Shown here piece after piece: positions 8,915 to 17,941 of a DNA stretch of 64,000 nt. The notes below the pieces were generated by a model. It worked only from the letters and a program-made list of their open reading frames with translations, was not told the DNA's origin and ran no database searches. Both the position numbers and the translations under genes were made by a program. How positions within the stretch are numbered: position 1 is the first letter of the stretch; every line of letters begins with the position of its first letter. Source of the stretch: Kribbella jiaozuonensis (GTDB lineage: Bacteria > Actinomycetota > Actinomycetes > Propionibacteriales > Kribbellaceae); contig NZ_SZPZ01000005.1 of the NCBI RefSeq assembly GCF_005233875.1, positions 248,001 to 312,000 on the forward strand, written 5' to 3'.

Positions 8915-10024
8915 GTGACAGACCTATCTACTCAGACGACTTTCGGAGCGCACTTGCGGCAGTCCAGGCAGGCGGCCGACCTGAGCCTGCGGCAACTGGC
9001 AGCCCGCGTCGGGTACGACCACAGCTACCTGTCGCAGGTGGAGCGCGGGCAGCGGCCGGGCTCTGCGGACCTGGCGCGGCTCTGCGACCGTGAGCTCGGC
9101 ACCGGCGACCAGCTGACCGGCACCTTCGAGCGAAGGCCTCCCCGCACAGAGCGACAGACAGCCGACCCGTCCGAGCCGGCCTGGCAAGGGCTGGTCGCGG
9201 CTGACCAGACCATTGCCTTCGACGACTTCCGGAGTACTCCGCCGGCTGTGTTGCTGCCCGAGCTGGTGAGTGAGCTGCAGCTGCTGCAGGCCCGGGGCGT
9301 CGACGCAGTGCAGGTGGCCGAGCTGAGCATCCTGATCGCGGAGACCCTCACCGGGCTTGGCGAGCGACGTTCGGCGAGACGCTGGTGGTGGGCCGCCCAT
9401 GCATCCGCGGTCGGCGACGGCGAGGCGCTGGTGTGCGCGAGGGAGGCAATCAGCGGTCTCGCCGAGCGGCGTCCGCTGCCGCCACTGCTGGAGCTGGCCG
9501 ACAAAGCCGTGGCACAACAGTCCCCAAGCGCGGTGCCTCATGCAGCCCGCGCGTTGGTCCTGGCCGAGCTCGGGCGGAGAGAGGAGACGCAGCAGGCGCT
9601 GCAACTGCTGGTGGGCGTCGGCGATGAGACCGTCGTGACTGCCGCGCGGCCGACCGACTGGATGCCGTACCAGCTCCACTCGGCCGAGGGACGAGTGTGC
9701 GCGCGACTGGGTTACGGCGTGGCCGGCTGCGTACTGCTGGAGCGAGCCCGGGAGCTCTGCCCGGAGCACTGGATCGGCGAACGCGCCAGGATCGACCTCG
9801 CCCTGGCGGAGAGCCTGGCCGTCGCCGGTGAGGTGCCAGCTGGCCTGGCCACGGCACTGCGCGTCCTGGTCGAGCTGCCGGACGAGTGGCGCGACCTCTG
9901 GGTGGACGACGCTGCCGATCGGGTGCTCCGCGTCGTACCGGAGAGCGAGCGCGGTGCAGTCGAGCTACGGAGGCTACTGACCACCAAGGGCCGGAGTGTG
10001 GGCAGCGGGTCGAGCTGGAGGTGA
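8915..10024 (+). CDS. XRE-family regulator with helical repeat (TPR-like) region
   Basis: 369 aa from GTG 8915, preceded by GGGGTGG; an ATG at 8885 in the same frame is the alternative. Residues 8-65 are an XRE HTH (LRQSRQAADLSLRQLAARVG, then YLSQVERG). The rest is alpha-helical, leucine/alanine-rich with TPR-like spacing, typical of actinomycete regulators that respond to a peptide or partner protein. Faces a small cysteine protein gene. Its TGA lies 22 bases before the aminotransferase start, which has its own leaderless-type promoter in that gap. Confidence 0.85.
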   Translation: MTDLSTQTTFGAHLRQSRQAADLSLRQLAARVGYDHSYLSQVERGQRPGSADLARLCDRELGTGDQLTGTFERRPPRTERQTADPSEPAWQGLVAADQTIAFDDFRSTPPAVLLPELVSELQLLQARGVDAVQVAELSILIAETLTGLGERRSARRWWWAAHASAVGDGEALVCAREAISGLAERRPLPPLLELADKAVAQQSPSAVPHAARALVLAELGRREETQQALQLLVGVGDETVVTAARPTDWMPYQLHSAEGRVCARLGYGVAGCVLLERARELCPEHWIGERARIDLALAESLAVAGEVPAGLATALRVLVELPDEWRDLWVDDAADRVLRVVPESERGAVELRRLLTTKGRSVGSGSSWR

Positions 10025-10046
10025 GAGCAGGGGTAGCGTGCGGTGA

Positions 10047-11183
10047 GTGACAGGTGAACAGCGGACAACGGCAGTGGCAGACACGTGGGACTTCGCAGTC
10101 GAACTGCGCAGTGATCCGGCCGGCGCGGAGGCTCGGGCCGCCGTACTCGCGGAGCCGGCGTTCGGGCAGTCGTTCACCGACCACATGGTGGTTGCCAACT
10201 GGTCACTGGATCAGGGCTGGCACGACGCCAAGGTCACGGCGTACGCGCCGCTGAAGTTGAGCCCTGCGGCTGCTGTCTTCCACTACTCGCAGGAGATCTT
10301 CGAGGGACTCAAGGCATACCGGCACCCGGACGGCTCGGTGTGGGCCTTCCGCCCCGACCGGAACGCAGCCCGGTTCACTGCGAGCGCAGAGCGGCTGGCG
10401 CTTCCGCAGGTGCCGGAGGACGAGTTCGTCGCGGCTCTGCGCGCGCTCGTGACCGTGGACGAGGCCTGGGTGCCGTCAGCCGAGGCGAGCGAGACCAGTC
10501 TGTATCTCCGGCCGTACATGATCGCCACCGAGGCCGCACTGAGCGTCCGGCCGTCGCACGAGGTGCTGTTCGGCGTCATCGCATCACCGGCCGGTCCGTA
10601 CTTCAACACCGGCCCCAAGCCGGTCTCCATCTGGCTGACGACCTCCACTATCCGGGCAACGCCGGGTGGGACGGGTGCAGCCAAGTGCGGCGGCAACTAC
10701 GCGTCCAGCCTGGCCGGCCTGGCCGAGGCGGTGGCGAACGGCTGTGAGCAGGTCGCGTTCGTCGATGCGGTCGAGCACAAGTGGCTCGAGGAGATCGGCA
10801 GCATGAACATGTTCTTCGTGTACGCCGACGGCCGGATCGCGACCCCGCAACTGAACGGGTCGATCCTCGAAGGCGTCACCCGCGCATCCGTCATCGAGCT
10901 CGCCGCGGACCTCGGCCACCCGGTCGAGGAGCGCCGCGTCTCCGCCGACGAGTGGCGCGACGGCGTACGCTCCGGCGAGATCACCGAGGTCTTCGCGTCG
11001 GGCACCGCCGCCGTCATCACCCCGATCGGCCGCCTCGCGTGGCCCGACGGCGACCTGACCATCGGCGACCACTCGGTGGACTACGGCGTCGGCCCGGTCA
11101 CCGCGAAGATCCGCTCCACGCTGCTCGACCTCCAATACGGCCGCACGCCGGACACCCGAGGCTGGCTCACGCGCCTCGCCTGA
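10047..11183 (+). CDS. ilvE: Branched-chain amino acid aminotransferase
   Basis: 378 aa, class IV PLP-dependent fold, normal length for actinobacterial BCAT. FEGLKAYR (substrate/PLP entrance), catalytic lysine K213 in AAKCGGNYASS, EEIGSMNMFFV and LNGSILEGVTR are all present. Transfers the amino group between leucine/isoleucine/valine and 2-oxoglutarate in the cytosol. GTG 10047 is chosen because TAGCGT (10034-10039) ends seven bases before it, the leaderless arrangement seen repeatedly in this window; no ribosome-binding site is visible. No other branched-chain amino acid genes are nearby. Confidence 0.95.
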   Translation: MTGEQRTTAVADTWDFAVELRSDPAGAEARAAVLAEPAFGQSFTDHMVVANWSLDQGWHDAKVTAYAPLKLSPAAAVFHYSQEIFEGLKAYRHPDGSVWAFRPDRNAARFTASAERLALPQVPEDEFVAALRALVTVDEAWVPSAEASETSLYLRPYMIATEAALSVRPSHEVLFGVIASPAGPYFNTGPKPVSIWLTTSTIRATPGGTGAAKCGGNYASSLAGLAEAVANGCEQVAFVDAVEHKWLEEIGSMNMFFVYADGRIATPQLNGSILEGVTRASVIELAADLGHPVEERRVSADEWRDGVRSGEITEVFASGTAAVITPIGRLAWPDGDLTIGDHSVDYGVGPVTAKIRSTLLDLQYGRTPDTRGWLTRLA

Positions 11184-11218
11184 TGCCGTTTGTCCCCGGC
11201 GCCGGTTAAGTTGGCGTC

Positions 11219-12184
11219 ATGGCCGAGTCCAAGGGAAAGTCTCCGGCGATCGAGCTGGAGGTTGGCGAGCGGACGGTCCGGGTCTCGAACCCGGACCGCG
11301 TGTACTTCCCTGCCCGCGGCGAGACCAAGCTCGACCTGGTCAAGTACTACCTGTCCGTCGGTGACGGCATCGTCAACGCGCTCCGCGAGCGGCCGTGCAT
11401 GATGCACCGGTTCCCCGAGGGCGTCGCGGGCGAGAAGGTGCACCAGAAGCGGCTGCCGCACGGCGCGCCGCCGTGGATGGAGACGGTCCGCGTCAAGTTC
11501 CCGCGGTACAACCGGACCGCCGACGAGCTGTGCGTCACCGAGATCGCACACGTCGCGTGGGCGGTGCAGATGTCGACGGTCGAGTTCCACCCGTGGAACT
11601 CCCGCCGCGCCGACACCGAGAAGCCCGACGAATGGCGCATCGACCTCGACCCGATGCCCGACTGCCCGTTCGATCGGGTGCGCCGGGTCGCACACACCGT
11701 CCACGAAGTGCTCGACGAGCTCGGCGCGGTCGGCTACCCGAAAACGTCCGGCGGCAAGGGCATCCACATCTACGTCCGGGTCGAGCCGGCGTACGGCTTC
11801 TCCGACGTACGGCGTGCGGCGCTGGCGTTCGCGCGTGAGGTCGAGCGACGTACGCCGGATGACGTGACCACCACCTGGTGGCGCAAGGACCGCGACCCGA
11901 AGAAGCTGTTCGTCGACTACAACCAGAACGCCCGCGACCACACGATCGCCAGCGCGTACTCCGTCCGCGGCAACCCCGAAGGCACGGTGTCGACGCCGAT
12001 CCACTGGGACGAGATCGACGACGTGAACCCGAAGGACTTCACGATCGCGACTGTCCCGGCCCGCTTCGCCGAGCTCGGCGACCTGCACGCCGGAATCGAC
12101 AACGACGTCTACTCGCTGGCGACACTGATGGAGTGGGCAGAGCGGGATGAACGCGAAGGCGCCGAGGAACCGCCGGAGGACTAA
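11219..12184 (+). CDS. Stand-alone LigD-type DNA polymerase/primase domain (PolDom)
   Basis: 321 aa, the AEP-type polymerase module found in bacterial ligase D. Metal-binding acidic pair D142/D144 in RIDLDP, the SGGKGIHIYVR motif at 177-187 and the later FVDYNQNARDHT motif all match. It fills or extends ends during non-homologous end joining in the ligase D family. The ligase and nuclease domains are absent, and no Ku or ATP-dependent ligase gene is in the window, so partners must be elsewhere. Leaderless type start: TAAGTT (11207-11212) then six bases to the ATG. Its TAA overlaps the stop of the convergent TetR gene. Confidence 0.92.
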   Translation: MAESKGKSPAIELEVGERTVRVSNPDRVYFPARGETKLDLVKYYLSVGDGIVNALRERPCMMHRFPEGVAGEKVHQKRLPHGAPPWMETVRVKFPRYNRTADELCVTEIAHVAWAVQMSTVEFHPWNSRRADTEKPDEWRIDLDPMPDCPFDRVRRVAHTVHEVLDELGAVGYPKTSGGKGIHIYVRVEPAYGFSDVRRAALAFAREVERRTPDDVTTTWWRKDRDPKKLFVDYNQNARDHTIASAYSVRGNPEGTVSTPIHWDEIDDVNPKDFTIATVPARFAELGDLHAGIDNDVYSLATLMEWAERDEREGAEEPPED

Positions 12185-12783
12185 CCCACCAGCCCGTGAT
12201 GCAGCAGATTGGTGAGCGTATCGACGGCCTGCTCGTCCGGGATCGTCTTTCCGTTGGCCGGGTTGACCACCAGCCAGGTGTAGGCGAAACCCTCCATCAG
12301 CGCGTTCATCGCCGAGATCGCAACCAGCGGATCCGCGGGTGGATTGGGCAAGTGAGAGAAGTGCTCGATCATGTGCTGGTCGTCGTCGGCCATGATCCGC
12401 TGCAGCCGCAGCCCGAGCTCCGGGTCCACCATCGCGGCCTGCTTGACCGCGATCATCTCCGGCAGATGCGCCTGGTAGAAACGCCAGAACGCTTCCACAT
12501 GCCAGCGCACCGCTGACAGCTTGCTGAAGTCGGCGTCGTGGCCGGCGACATCGACGACTGCCTCGTCGGCCTCCAGCAGCATGTCCTTGAGCAGCGCCTC
12601 GAGCAGCTCTTCCTTGCCCGCGAAGTGGTTGTAGAACGACCCCGTCGCGCGGCCCGCCGCCGCGGTGATGTCGGTGATCTTCGTGTTCAGGTATCCGCGC
12701 TCGGCGAAAACCTCGCGTGCGGCCTGCTTGAGCGCCACCTCGGTCCCGGCCGCCCGTTGCCGGCGGCTCACCGTGTCCGTCAC
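12181..12783 (-). CDS. TetR-family transcriptional repressor
   Basis: 200 aa from GTG 12783 with GGAGG five bases upstream. N-terminal TetR HTH: AAREVFAERGYLNTKITDI, AAAGRATGSFYNHFAGKEEL. The C-terminal ligand half is ordinary TetR. It faces the FAD monooxygenase gene, and the 83-bp gap holds overlapping CTGAAT/ATTCAG inverted repeats just downstream of a strong promoter for the monooxygenase, so it most likely represses that gene and itself. Ligand unknown, perhaps the monooxygenase substrate (inference). Confidence 0.9.
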   Translation of the reverse strand: MTDTVSRRQRAAGTEVALKQAAREVFAERGYLNTKITDITAAAGRATGSFYNHFAGKEELLEALLKDMLLEADEAVVDVAGHDADFSKLSAVRWHVEAFWRFYQAHLPEMIAVKQAAMVDPELGLRLQRIMADDDQHMIEHFSHLPNPPADPLVAISAMNALMEGFAYTWLVVNPANGKTIPDEQAVDTLTNLLHHGLVG

Positions 12784-12793
12784 GACAACCTCC

Positions 12794-12851
12794 TTGACAT
12801 CGAACCTTAGCCAGGCTCATACTGAATCTGAATTCAGTGAATCATAATTCA
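12794..12851 (+). promoter_or_regulatory. Monooxygenase promoter with overlapping TetR operator
   Basis: TTGACA (12794-12799), 18-base spacer, CATACT (12818-12823). ACTGAAT-CTGA-ATTCAGT (12821-12838) and TGAAT-CATA-ATTCA (12838-12851) are two abutting inverted repeats built on the same half-site, placed over the predicted transcription start. This is the layout of a steric-block TetR operator. Confidence 0.7.
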
Positions 12852-12866
12852 GTCAAGGAGACCACT

Positions 12867-14213
12867 ATGAACGTCCTGATAGCGGGTGCCGGACCGACCG
12901 GACTGACCCTGGGCATCGAGCTGGCCCGGCGCGGGATCGCGGTCCGCGTGATCGACAAGGCCACCGAGTACTTCGACGGATCGCGCGGGGACGGCCTGCA
13001 GCCGCGGACCCTGGAGGTGTTCGAGGACCTCGGCGTACTCGACCAGGTGCTGGAGCAGAGCATCACGATCCCGCTGATGAAGATCTATCTCGACGGCGAG
13101 CTGGTCGGCGAGCGCCGGATGGCCGAGCCCGTCGACCCCACCCCGGACATCCCGTACCCGAACGCCCGGATGCTCGGCCAGTCGCGGACCGAGAAGATCC
13201 TGCGCGACAAGCTCGCGGAGTACGGCGTGAACGTCGAGCTCGACACCGCGATCGTCGGCTTCACCCAGACCGGCGACTCGGTCACCGCCGAGCTGTCCAC
13301 CGGCGAGACCGTCGCGGTCGACTACCTGGTCGGCGCGGACGGCGGCAAGAGCTTCGTCCGCAAGCAGCTGGGGATCGCGTTCGAAGGCACGACCGACGAG
13401 TCGATCCGCACTCTGCTCGGCGATGTAGCGGCCGACGGGCTCGACCACGAGGTCGGCTACTGGTTCGCAGGCAAGGACAACCCGATGGCAGGGATCGCTA
13501 TGACCCCGCTGAGCGGCGGCGACCAGTTCCAGTTCGGCGCGCCGCTCGACGCGGACGATGCCGACACCTCGATCGAGGGCCTGCAGGCGCTGGTCGACAA
13601 GTACGCCGGCGCCGGTACTGCGAAGCTCCGCGACCTGACCTGGTCGACCGTGTGGCGGCCGAACGTGCGCCTGGCCGCGAAGTTCCGGGTCGGCCGCGTC
13701 TTCATCGCCGGCGATGCCGCCCACGTGCACCCGCCGACCGGCGGCCAGGGCCTGAACACCGGCGTCCAGGACGCGTACAACCTCGGCTGGAAGCTGGCGG
13801 ACGGTCGCGAAGAGCTGCTGGCGACCTACGAGACCGAGCGCCGGACCAACGCGATGCGGGTGCTCGGGATCAGCGAGGAGCTGATGCAGAAGCACGTCGA
13901 CGGCGACGAGTCGGCGATGGAGCGCGGCGAGAACACCCGCCAGCTGGACGTGTCGTACCGCGACCCGTCGGACGGCCGCCCACTCGTCTCCGGCGACCGC
14001 GCTCCCGACGCTCCGCTGATCGATGCCTCCGGCAACAAGGTCCGGCTCTTCGAGCTGTTCCGCGGCCCGCACGAGACCCTGCTGCGCTTCTCCCCCACCA
14101 CTGCGTCGGACCATCCGCACGCTGTCGAGATCACCTCACCGGAAGCGTTCGCGATCTATCACGCGCAGCCGGGCGACGAGATCCTGATCCGTCCGGACGG
14201 TTACCTCGCTTAG
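12867..14213 (+). CDS. FAD-dependent aromatic-ring-type monooxygenase (PheA/TfdB class)
   Basis: 448 aa from ATG 12867 with AAGGAG seven bases upstream. GXGXXG-type FAD motif IAGAGPTGLTLG at the N-terminus, the DG motif VGADGGKS, and the GD motif FIAGDAAHVHPPTGGQG mark a class A flavoprotein hydroxylase using NAD(P)H and O2. It is shorter than phenol-hydroxylase homologues (about 500-600 aa): only a stub of the C-terminal thioredoxin-like domain is seen. Divergent TetR and the operator between them suggest induction by a small aromatic or drug-like compound; the true substrate is not readable. Confidence 0.88.
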   Translation: MNVLIAGAGPTGLTLGIELARRGIAVRVIDKATEYFDGSRGDGLQPRTLEVFEDLGVLDQVLEQSITIPLMKIYLDGELVGERRMAEPVDPTPDIPYPNARMLGQSRTEKILRDKLAEYGVNVELDTAIVGFTQTGDSVTAELSTGETVAVDYLVGADGGKSFVRKQLGIAFEGTTDESIRTLLGDVAADGLDHEVGYWFAGKDNPMAGIAMTPLSGGDQFQFGAPLDADDADTSIEGLQALVDKYAGAGTAKLRDLTWSTVWRPNVRLAAKFRVGRVFIAGDAAHVHPPTGGQGLNTGVQDAYNLGWKLADGREELLATYETERRTNAMRVLGISEELMQKHVDGDESAMERGENTRQLDVSYRDPSDGRPLVSGDRAPDAPLIDASGNKVRLFELFRGPHETLLRFSPTTASDHPHAVEITSPEAFAIYHAQPGDEILIRPDGYLA

Positions 14214-14222
14214 GATTTTCGG

Positions 14223-14852
14223 GTGCAGACCCTGGATGCAGCCGCCGCCTACGATCGTGCCGTCGAGCTGGCGACACGAGGGCGGCGGCAGATCCTCGGG
14301 ATCACCGGGGCGCCGGCGGCGGGCAAGTCGACGTACGCCGAGCAACTGGCCGCGAAGCTGAGCGCCGACGGTCATCAGGTCGCGCTGGTGCCGATGGACG
14401 GCTATCACCTCGCGCAGTCGGTGCTCGAAGACCTCGGCCTCGCCGGGGTGAAGGGCGCGCCGCATACCTTCGACGGCTACGGCTTCGTCGCGTTGCTGAG
14501 GAGGCTGAAGGAATCGCCGGACGAGCAGATCTGGGCGCCGCGGTTCGACCGCAGCATCGAGGACTCGATCGCCGCGAGCATCGGCATTGCTCCTTCAGTA
14601 ACCCTGGTTGTGACCGAAGGCAACTACCTGCTCCTCGACGAATCGCCTTGGACCGGTCTCCGCACGCTGATCGATCAGTGCTGGTACGTCGAGGTGGCCG
14701 AGGGCTTGCGCCACGCACGACTCGAGGCCCGCCACCGTTCTTTCGGCAGATCAGCCGAGGAAGCACACGAACGCACGTACGGCTCCGACGAACGCAACGC
14801 GCACCTGATCGCGGCCACCGCACAGGCGGCCGACGCGATCATTCACCCTTGA
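14223..14852 (+). CDS. P-loop nucleoside/uridine-kinase-like protein
   Basis: 209 aa. Walker A GAPAAGKST at 29-37, the kinase lid/substrate motif MDGYHL, HTFDGYGF and VVTEGNYLLL match the phosphoribulokinase/uridine kinase superfamily (often annotated nucleoside/nucleotide kinase family or fructose-transport-linked kinase). Phosphorylates an unidentified small molecule. Leaderless type start: TAGGAT (14211-14216), which contains the stop codon of the preceding monooxygenase gene, ends six bases before GTG 14223. Overlaps the convergent TetR gene by 14 bases. Confidence 0.83.
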   Translation: MQTLDAAAAYDRAVELATRGRRQILGITGAPAAGKSTYAEQLAAKLSADGHQVALVPMDGYHLAQSVLEDLGLAGVKGAPHTFDGYGFVALLRRLKESPDEQIWAPRFDRSIEDSIAASIGIAPSVTLVVTEGNYLLLDESPWTGLRTLIDQCWYVEVAEGLRHARLEARHRSFGRSAEEAHERTYGSDERNAHLIAATAQAADAIIHP

Positions 14853-15588
14853 CGCACACCCGCTCGATGAACGCGGCAACGCCGTCCAGGTAGAGCTGCA
14901 GACCGAAGTCGAAATCGGCCTCGTTGTCCTCCTCGAAGCTCCCGACCTCGTCGAACACGCCGGCCTCGACCGTCCGCGCGACCGCCGGATAGACCCGCGG
15001 ATCCGCGACCCGCCGCAACGTCGCGCCGAACCGCTGAAACGCGTCCGGGTTGTCCGCGTAGCCCGCCGCCAGGTCGAACGCCATCCGGATCTCGCCCTGC
15101 ACGTAGGTGATGAGCCCCATCACGACGCCGACCTTCGCCTCCTCCGGCAGACCGGTGTCCTTCAGTACGCCGAGGGCCGAGTCGAACCACGCTAGGTTGT
15201 TCGGACCGGCCGGCGGACCCGAGATCGGCACCTTCGCGTACCACCTGTGCCGCCGGATCGCCGTCAGTACGCCGTCGGCCCAGAACGTCAGCCCGGTCCG
15301 CCAGTCGACGCCCTCCGGCATCGGCTCCGGTCGCTCGAGCGCGGCGTCCGACATGATCACGAGCAGCTCGTCCTTGCTCTTCACGTGCCGGTAGAGCGCC
15401 ATCGTCGAGTTGCCGAGCCGCTCGGCGACGCGAGCCATGGAGACGGCGGCCAGATCCTCGGCGTCGGCGATCTCGATCGCGGCGCCGACGATGTCGTCGA
15501 GCGTCAGCGACGGCTTCGGCCCGCGCCGCGGGGTCTCCCGCAACCGCCACATCGCCGCGACATCGGCCGGCAGCTCATCGTTCTCCAC
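14839..15588 (-). CDS. TetR/AcrR regulator with TetR_C-type effector domain
   Basis: 249 aa from GTG 15588. HTH at about 25-75 (LTLDDIVGAAIEIADAED, VAERLGNSTMALYRHVKSK). The C-terminal part (DWRTGLTFWADGVLTAIRRH) is of the tetracycline-repressor type. It is divergent from a DrrA/DrrB-like ABC exporter, and three palindromes lie in the 82-bp gap, so it very likely represses the exporter and its own gene until an exported compound binds. Confidence 0.9.
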   Translation of the reverse strand: MENDELPADVAAMWRLRETPRRGPKPSLTLDDIVGAAIEIADAEDLAAVSMARVAERLGNSTMALYRHVKSKDELLVIMSDAALERPEPMPEGVDWRTGLTFWADGVLTAIRRHRWYAKVPISGPPAGPNNLAWFDSALGVLKDTGLPEEAKVGVVMGLITYVQGEIRMAFDLAAGYADNPDAFQRFGATLRRVADPRVYPAVARTVEAGVFDEVGSFEEDNEADFDFGLQLYLDGVAAFIERVCVKGE

Positions 15589-15604
15589 CGGGTCAGTTTA
15601 GGGC

Positions 15605-15655
15605 TTGCGTCGCAGTACTGCGTACCTTCTACGCTATTTAGCGTATTCGATACGC
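15605..15655 (+). promoter_or_regulatory. Palindromic operator cluster of the ABC exporter
   Basis: Three palindromes in a row: CGCAGTACTGCG (15611-15622, perfect), CGCTA-TT-TAGCG (15632-15643) and GCGTAT-TCG-ATACGC (15641-15655). A possible promoter TTGCGT (15605-15610) with TACGCT (15630-15635) runs through them. Binding by the adjacent TetR/AcrR protein is inferred from position. Confidence 0.6.
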
Positions 15656-15670
15656 AGTAAGGAGGGGACG

Positions 15671-16570
<900 letters not shown>

Positions 16571-16581
16571 GGGGTTTGCTG

Positions 16582-17355
16582 ATGTCACATCAGGGAGTTG
16601 TCGCCGCCTGCTCGGACGCGGCGACCATGATCGACCGCAGTGTGCGGCTGGCGCGGCGCAACGTCGACACGTTGTTCGCCTCGATCCTGTTGCCGTTGCT
16701 GATGATGGCGCTGTTCGTCTACGTGTTCGGCGGCGCGATCAACACGGGGACGGAGTACGTCAACTACGTCGTACCGGGAATCCTGCTGCTCACTACCGGG
16801 TACGGCGCCGCGTCGACGGCGATGGTCGTCGCCGACGACATGAACAGCGGGATGATCGACCGGCTGCGGTCCCTGCCGATCCACCGCTTCGCCGTACTCA
16901 CCGGACACGTGGTCGCGAGCGTGGCGCGCAACGCCGCGTCGACGGCGATCGTCATCCTCGCCTCACTGGCCATGGGGTTCCGCCCAGCCGGCGGAGTAGT
17001 CGACTGGCTCGCGGCTGTTGGCCTACTGCTGCTGTACGTCGTCGCGCTGTCCTGGCTGGCTGCGGGGCTCGGTGTCATCGCCAAGTCGGTGGAGTCGGCC
17101 AGCACTCTCAGCTTCTTCATGCTGTTCCTGCCGTACCTGAGTAGTGCGTTCGTGCCACCGGAGTCGATGCCGTCGTGGTTGCAGCCGGTCAGCGAGCACC
17201 AGCCGATCACTCCGGTCATCGAGACGATCCGCAGCTTGCTGATCGGGACACCGATGGGCAACAGCGGTCGAGCCGCGCTGGCCTGGTGTTCCGGTCTGCT
17301 CCTGTTCTCGGTTGTGCTGGCGACCTCGCTGTACCGCAGACGCAACAGCCGCTGA
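16582..17355 (+). CDS. ABC-2 type exporter permease (DrrB-type)
   Basis: 257 aa from ATG 16582; GAGGGG near the preceding stop gives the ribosome site. About six hydrophobic segments (for example LFASILLPLLMMALFVYVF near the N-terminus and ALAWCSGLLLFSVVLAT at the end), and the conserved central loop DRLRSLPIHRFAVLTGHV. Membrane partner of the upstream ATPase; substrate probably a hydrophobic drug or secondary metabolite, but no biosynthesis genes are adjacent. Confidence 0.92.
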   Translation: MSHQGVVAACSDAATMIDRSVRLARRNVDTLFASILLPLLMMALFVYVFGGAINTGTEYVNYVVPGILLLTTGYGAASTAMVVADDMNSGMIDRLRSLPIHRFAVLTGHVVASVARNAASTAIVILASLAMGFRPAGGVVDWLAAVGLLLLYVVALSWLAAGLGVIAKSVESASTLSFFMLFLPYLSSAFVPPESMPSWLQPVSEHQPITPVIETIRSLLIGTPMGNSGRAALAWCSGLLLFSVVLATSLYRRRNSR

Positions 17356-17420
17356 GCGCAGGACTCGGACCGTTCGGCGAAGGTTTGGCGGTGAAACGAC
17401 CGGGCGTGACCCCTTGGTCG

Positions 17421-17517
17421 CGTTAACGTCAAAGTCCCCCCCAACGTGTGGTGGTCCCACTCCCCCCGGGACCCACACGGACGAGCGCCCCGATCACTGA
17501 TCGGGGCGCTTTGTTTT
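17421..17517 (+). ncRNA. 6C-type small RNA with intrinsic terminator
   Basis: Two runs of cytosine (seven at 17436-17442, six at 17462-17467) lie in predicted loops. The second is closed by a long stem (about 17445-17458 with 17468-17479, one 2-nt bulge); the first is weakly closed by CGTT/AACG or ACGT/ACGT. A 12-bp terminator hairpin and T-rich tail follow. Two C6 loops plus a terminator are the defining features of the actinobacterial 6C RNA family. GGTTT (17382-17386), 15 bases, then GGGCGT (17402-17407) resembles a stress-sigma (SigB/SigF) promoter. Function unknown in the family; antisense pairing to G-rich ribosome sites is a common idea. Confidence 0.65.
17484..17516 (+). terminator. 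Intrinsic terminator ending the 6C-type RNA
   Basis: 12-bp perfect stem (17484-17495 with 17499-17510), ACT loop, then TTGTTTT. The strongest classical terminator in the window. Confidence 0.9.
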
Positions 17518-17599
17518 CCAGATTTTTCTTGGCGACGGTGTCGAATCCGGCCCACCTTGTCCGACGTATCAGTAAGAGCGACCAAGGGAGAGGGTCAGA

Positions 17600-17797
17600 A
17601 TGAACATCACCACCGACACCCGGAACATGATCATCAACATGCTGGCCGAGGGCAGCCCGGTCTGGTACGTCGCCGGCATGGTCAAGATGCGCAACCACGA
17701 CGTCTACGCGGTCGGTCGAGAAGCCGGCTATCCGGACAAGGCGCAGCTGCGGCGAGCCGTCTGGGCCGCCCGGAACCGCGCACTGCAAGCTGCCTGA
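17600..17797 (+). CDS. Small basic protein, possible helix-turn-helix
   Basis: 65 aa from ATG 17600 with GGGAGAGGG upstream. Predicted mostly helical; residues about 8-45 (MIINMLAEGSPVWYVAGMV then HDVYAVGREAGY) have the spacing of a resolvase/homeodomain-like HTH that reads along a helix-turn-helix. No cysteines and no signal peptide. Family not recognised. It sits alone between the 6C-type RNA terminator and its own terminator, so it is its own transcription unit. A small DNA-binding protein is only a guess. Confidence 0.7.
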   Translation: MNITTDTRNMIINMLAEGSPVWYVAGMVKMRNHDVYAVGREAGYPDKAQLRRAVWAARNRALQAA

Positions 17798-17818
17798 CCA
17801 CCTGTCCCAGGCCGCTCG

Positions 17819-17860
17819 AGCCGCTGCCTGCCCCCGACGAGGGGCGGACAGCGGCTTTTG
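17819..17860 (+). terminator. Intrinsic terminator after the 65-aa protein gene
   Basis: AGCCGCTG (17819-17826) pairs with CAGCGGCT (17849-17856); inside it TGCCCC pairs with GGGGCG-type sequence around a CGACGA loop. Followed by TTTTG. Confidence 0.8.
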
Positions 17861-17941
17861 TCATCTCAGATTGCGACCGCTCACCCGCGTCGCGACCGCT
17901 AGCATCGGTCCCGGTCCCATCGATCCAGCGGAGGAAGCCTG

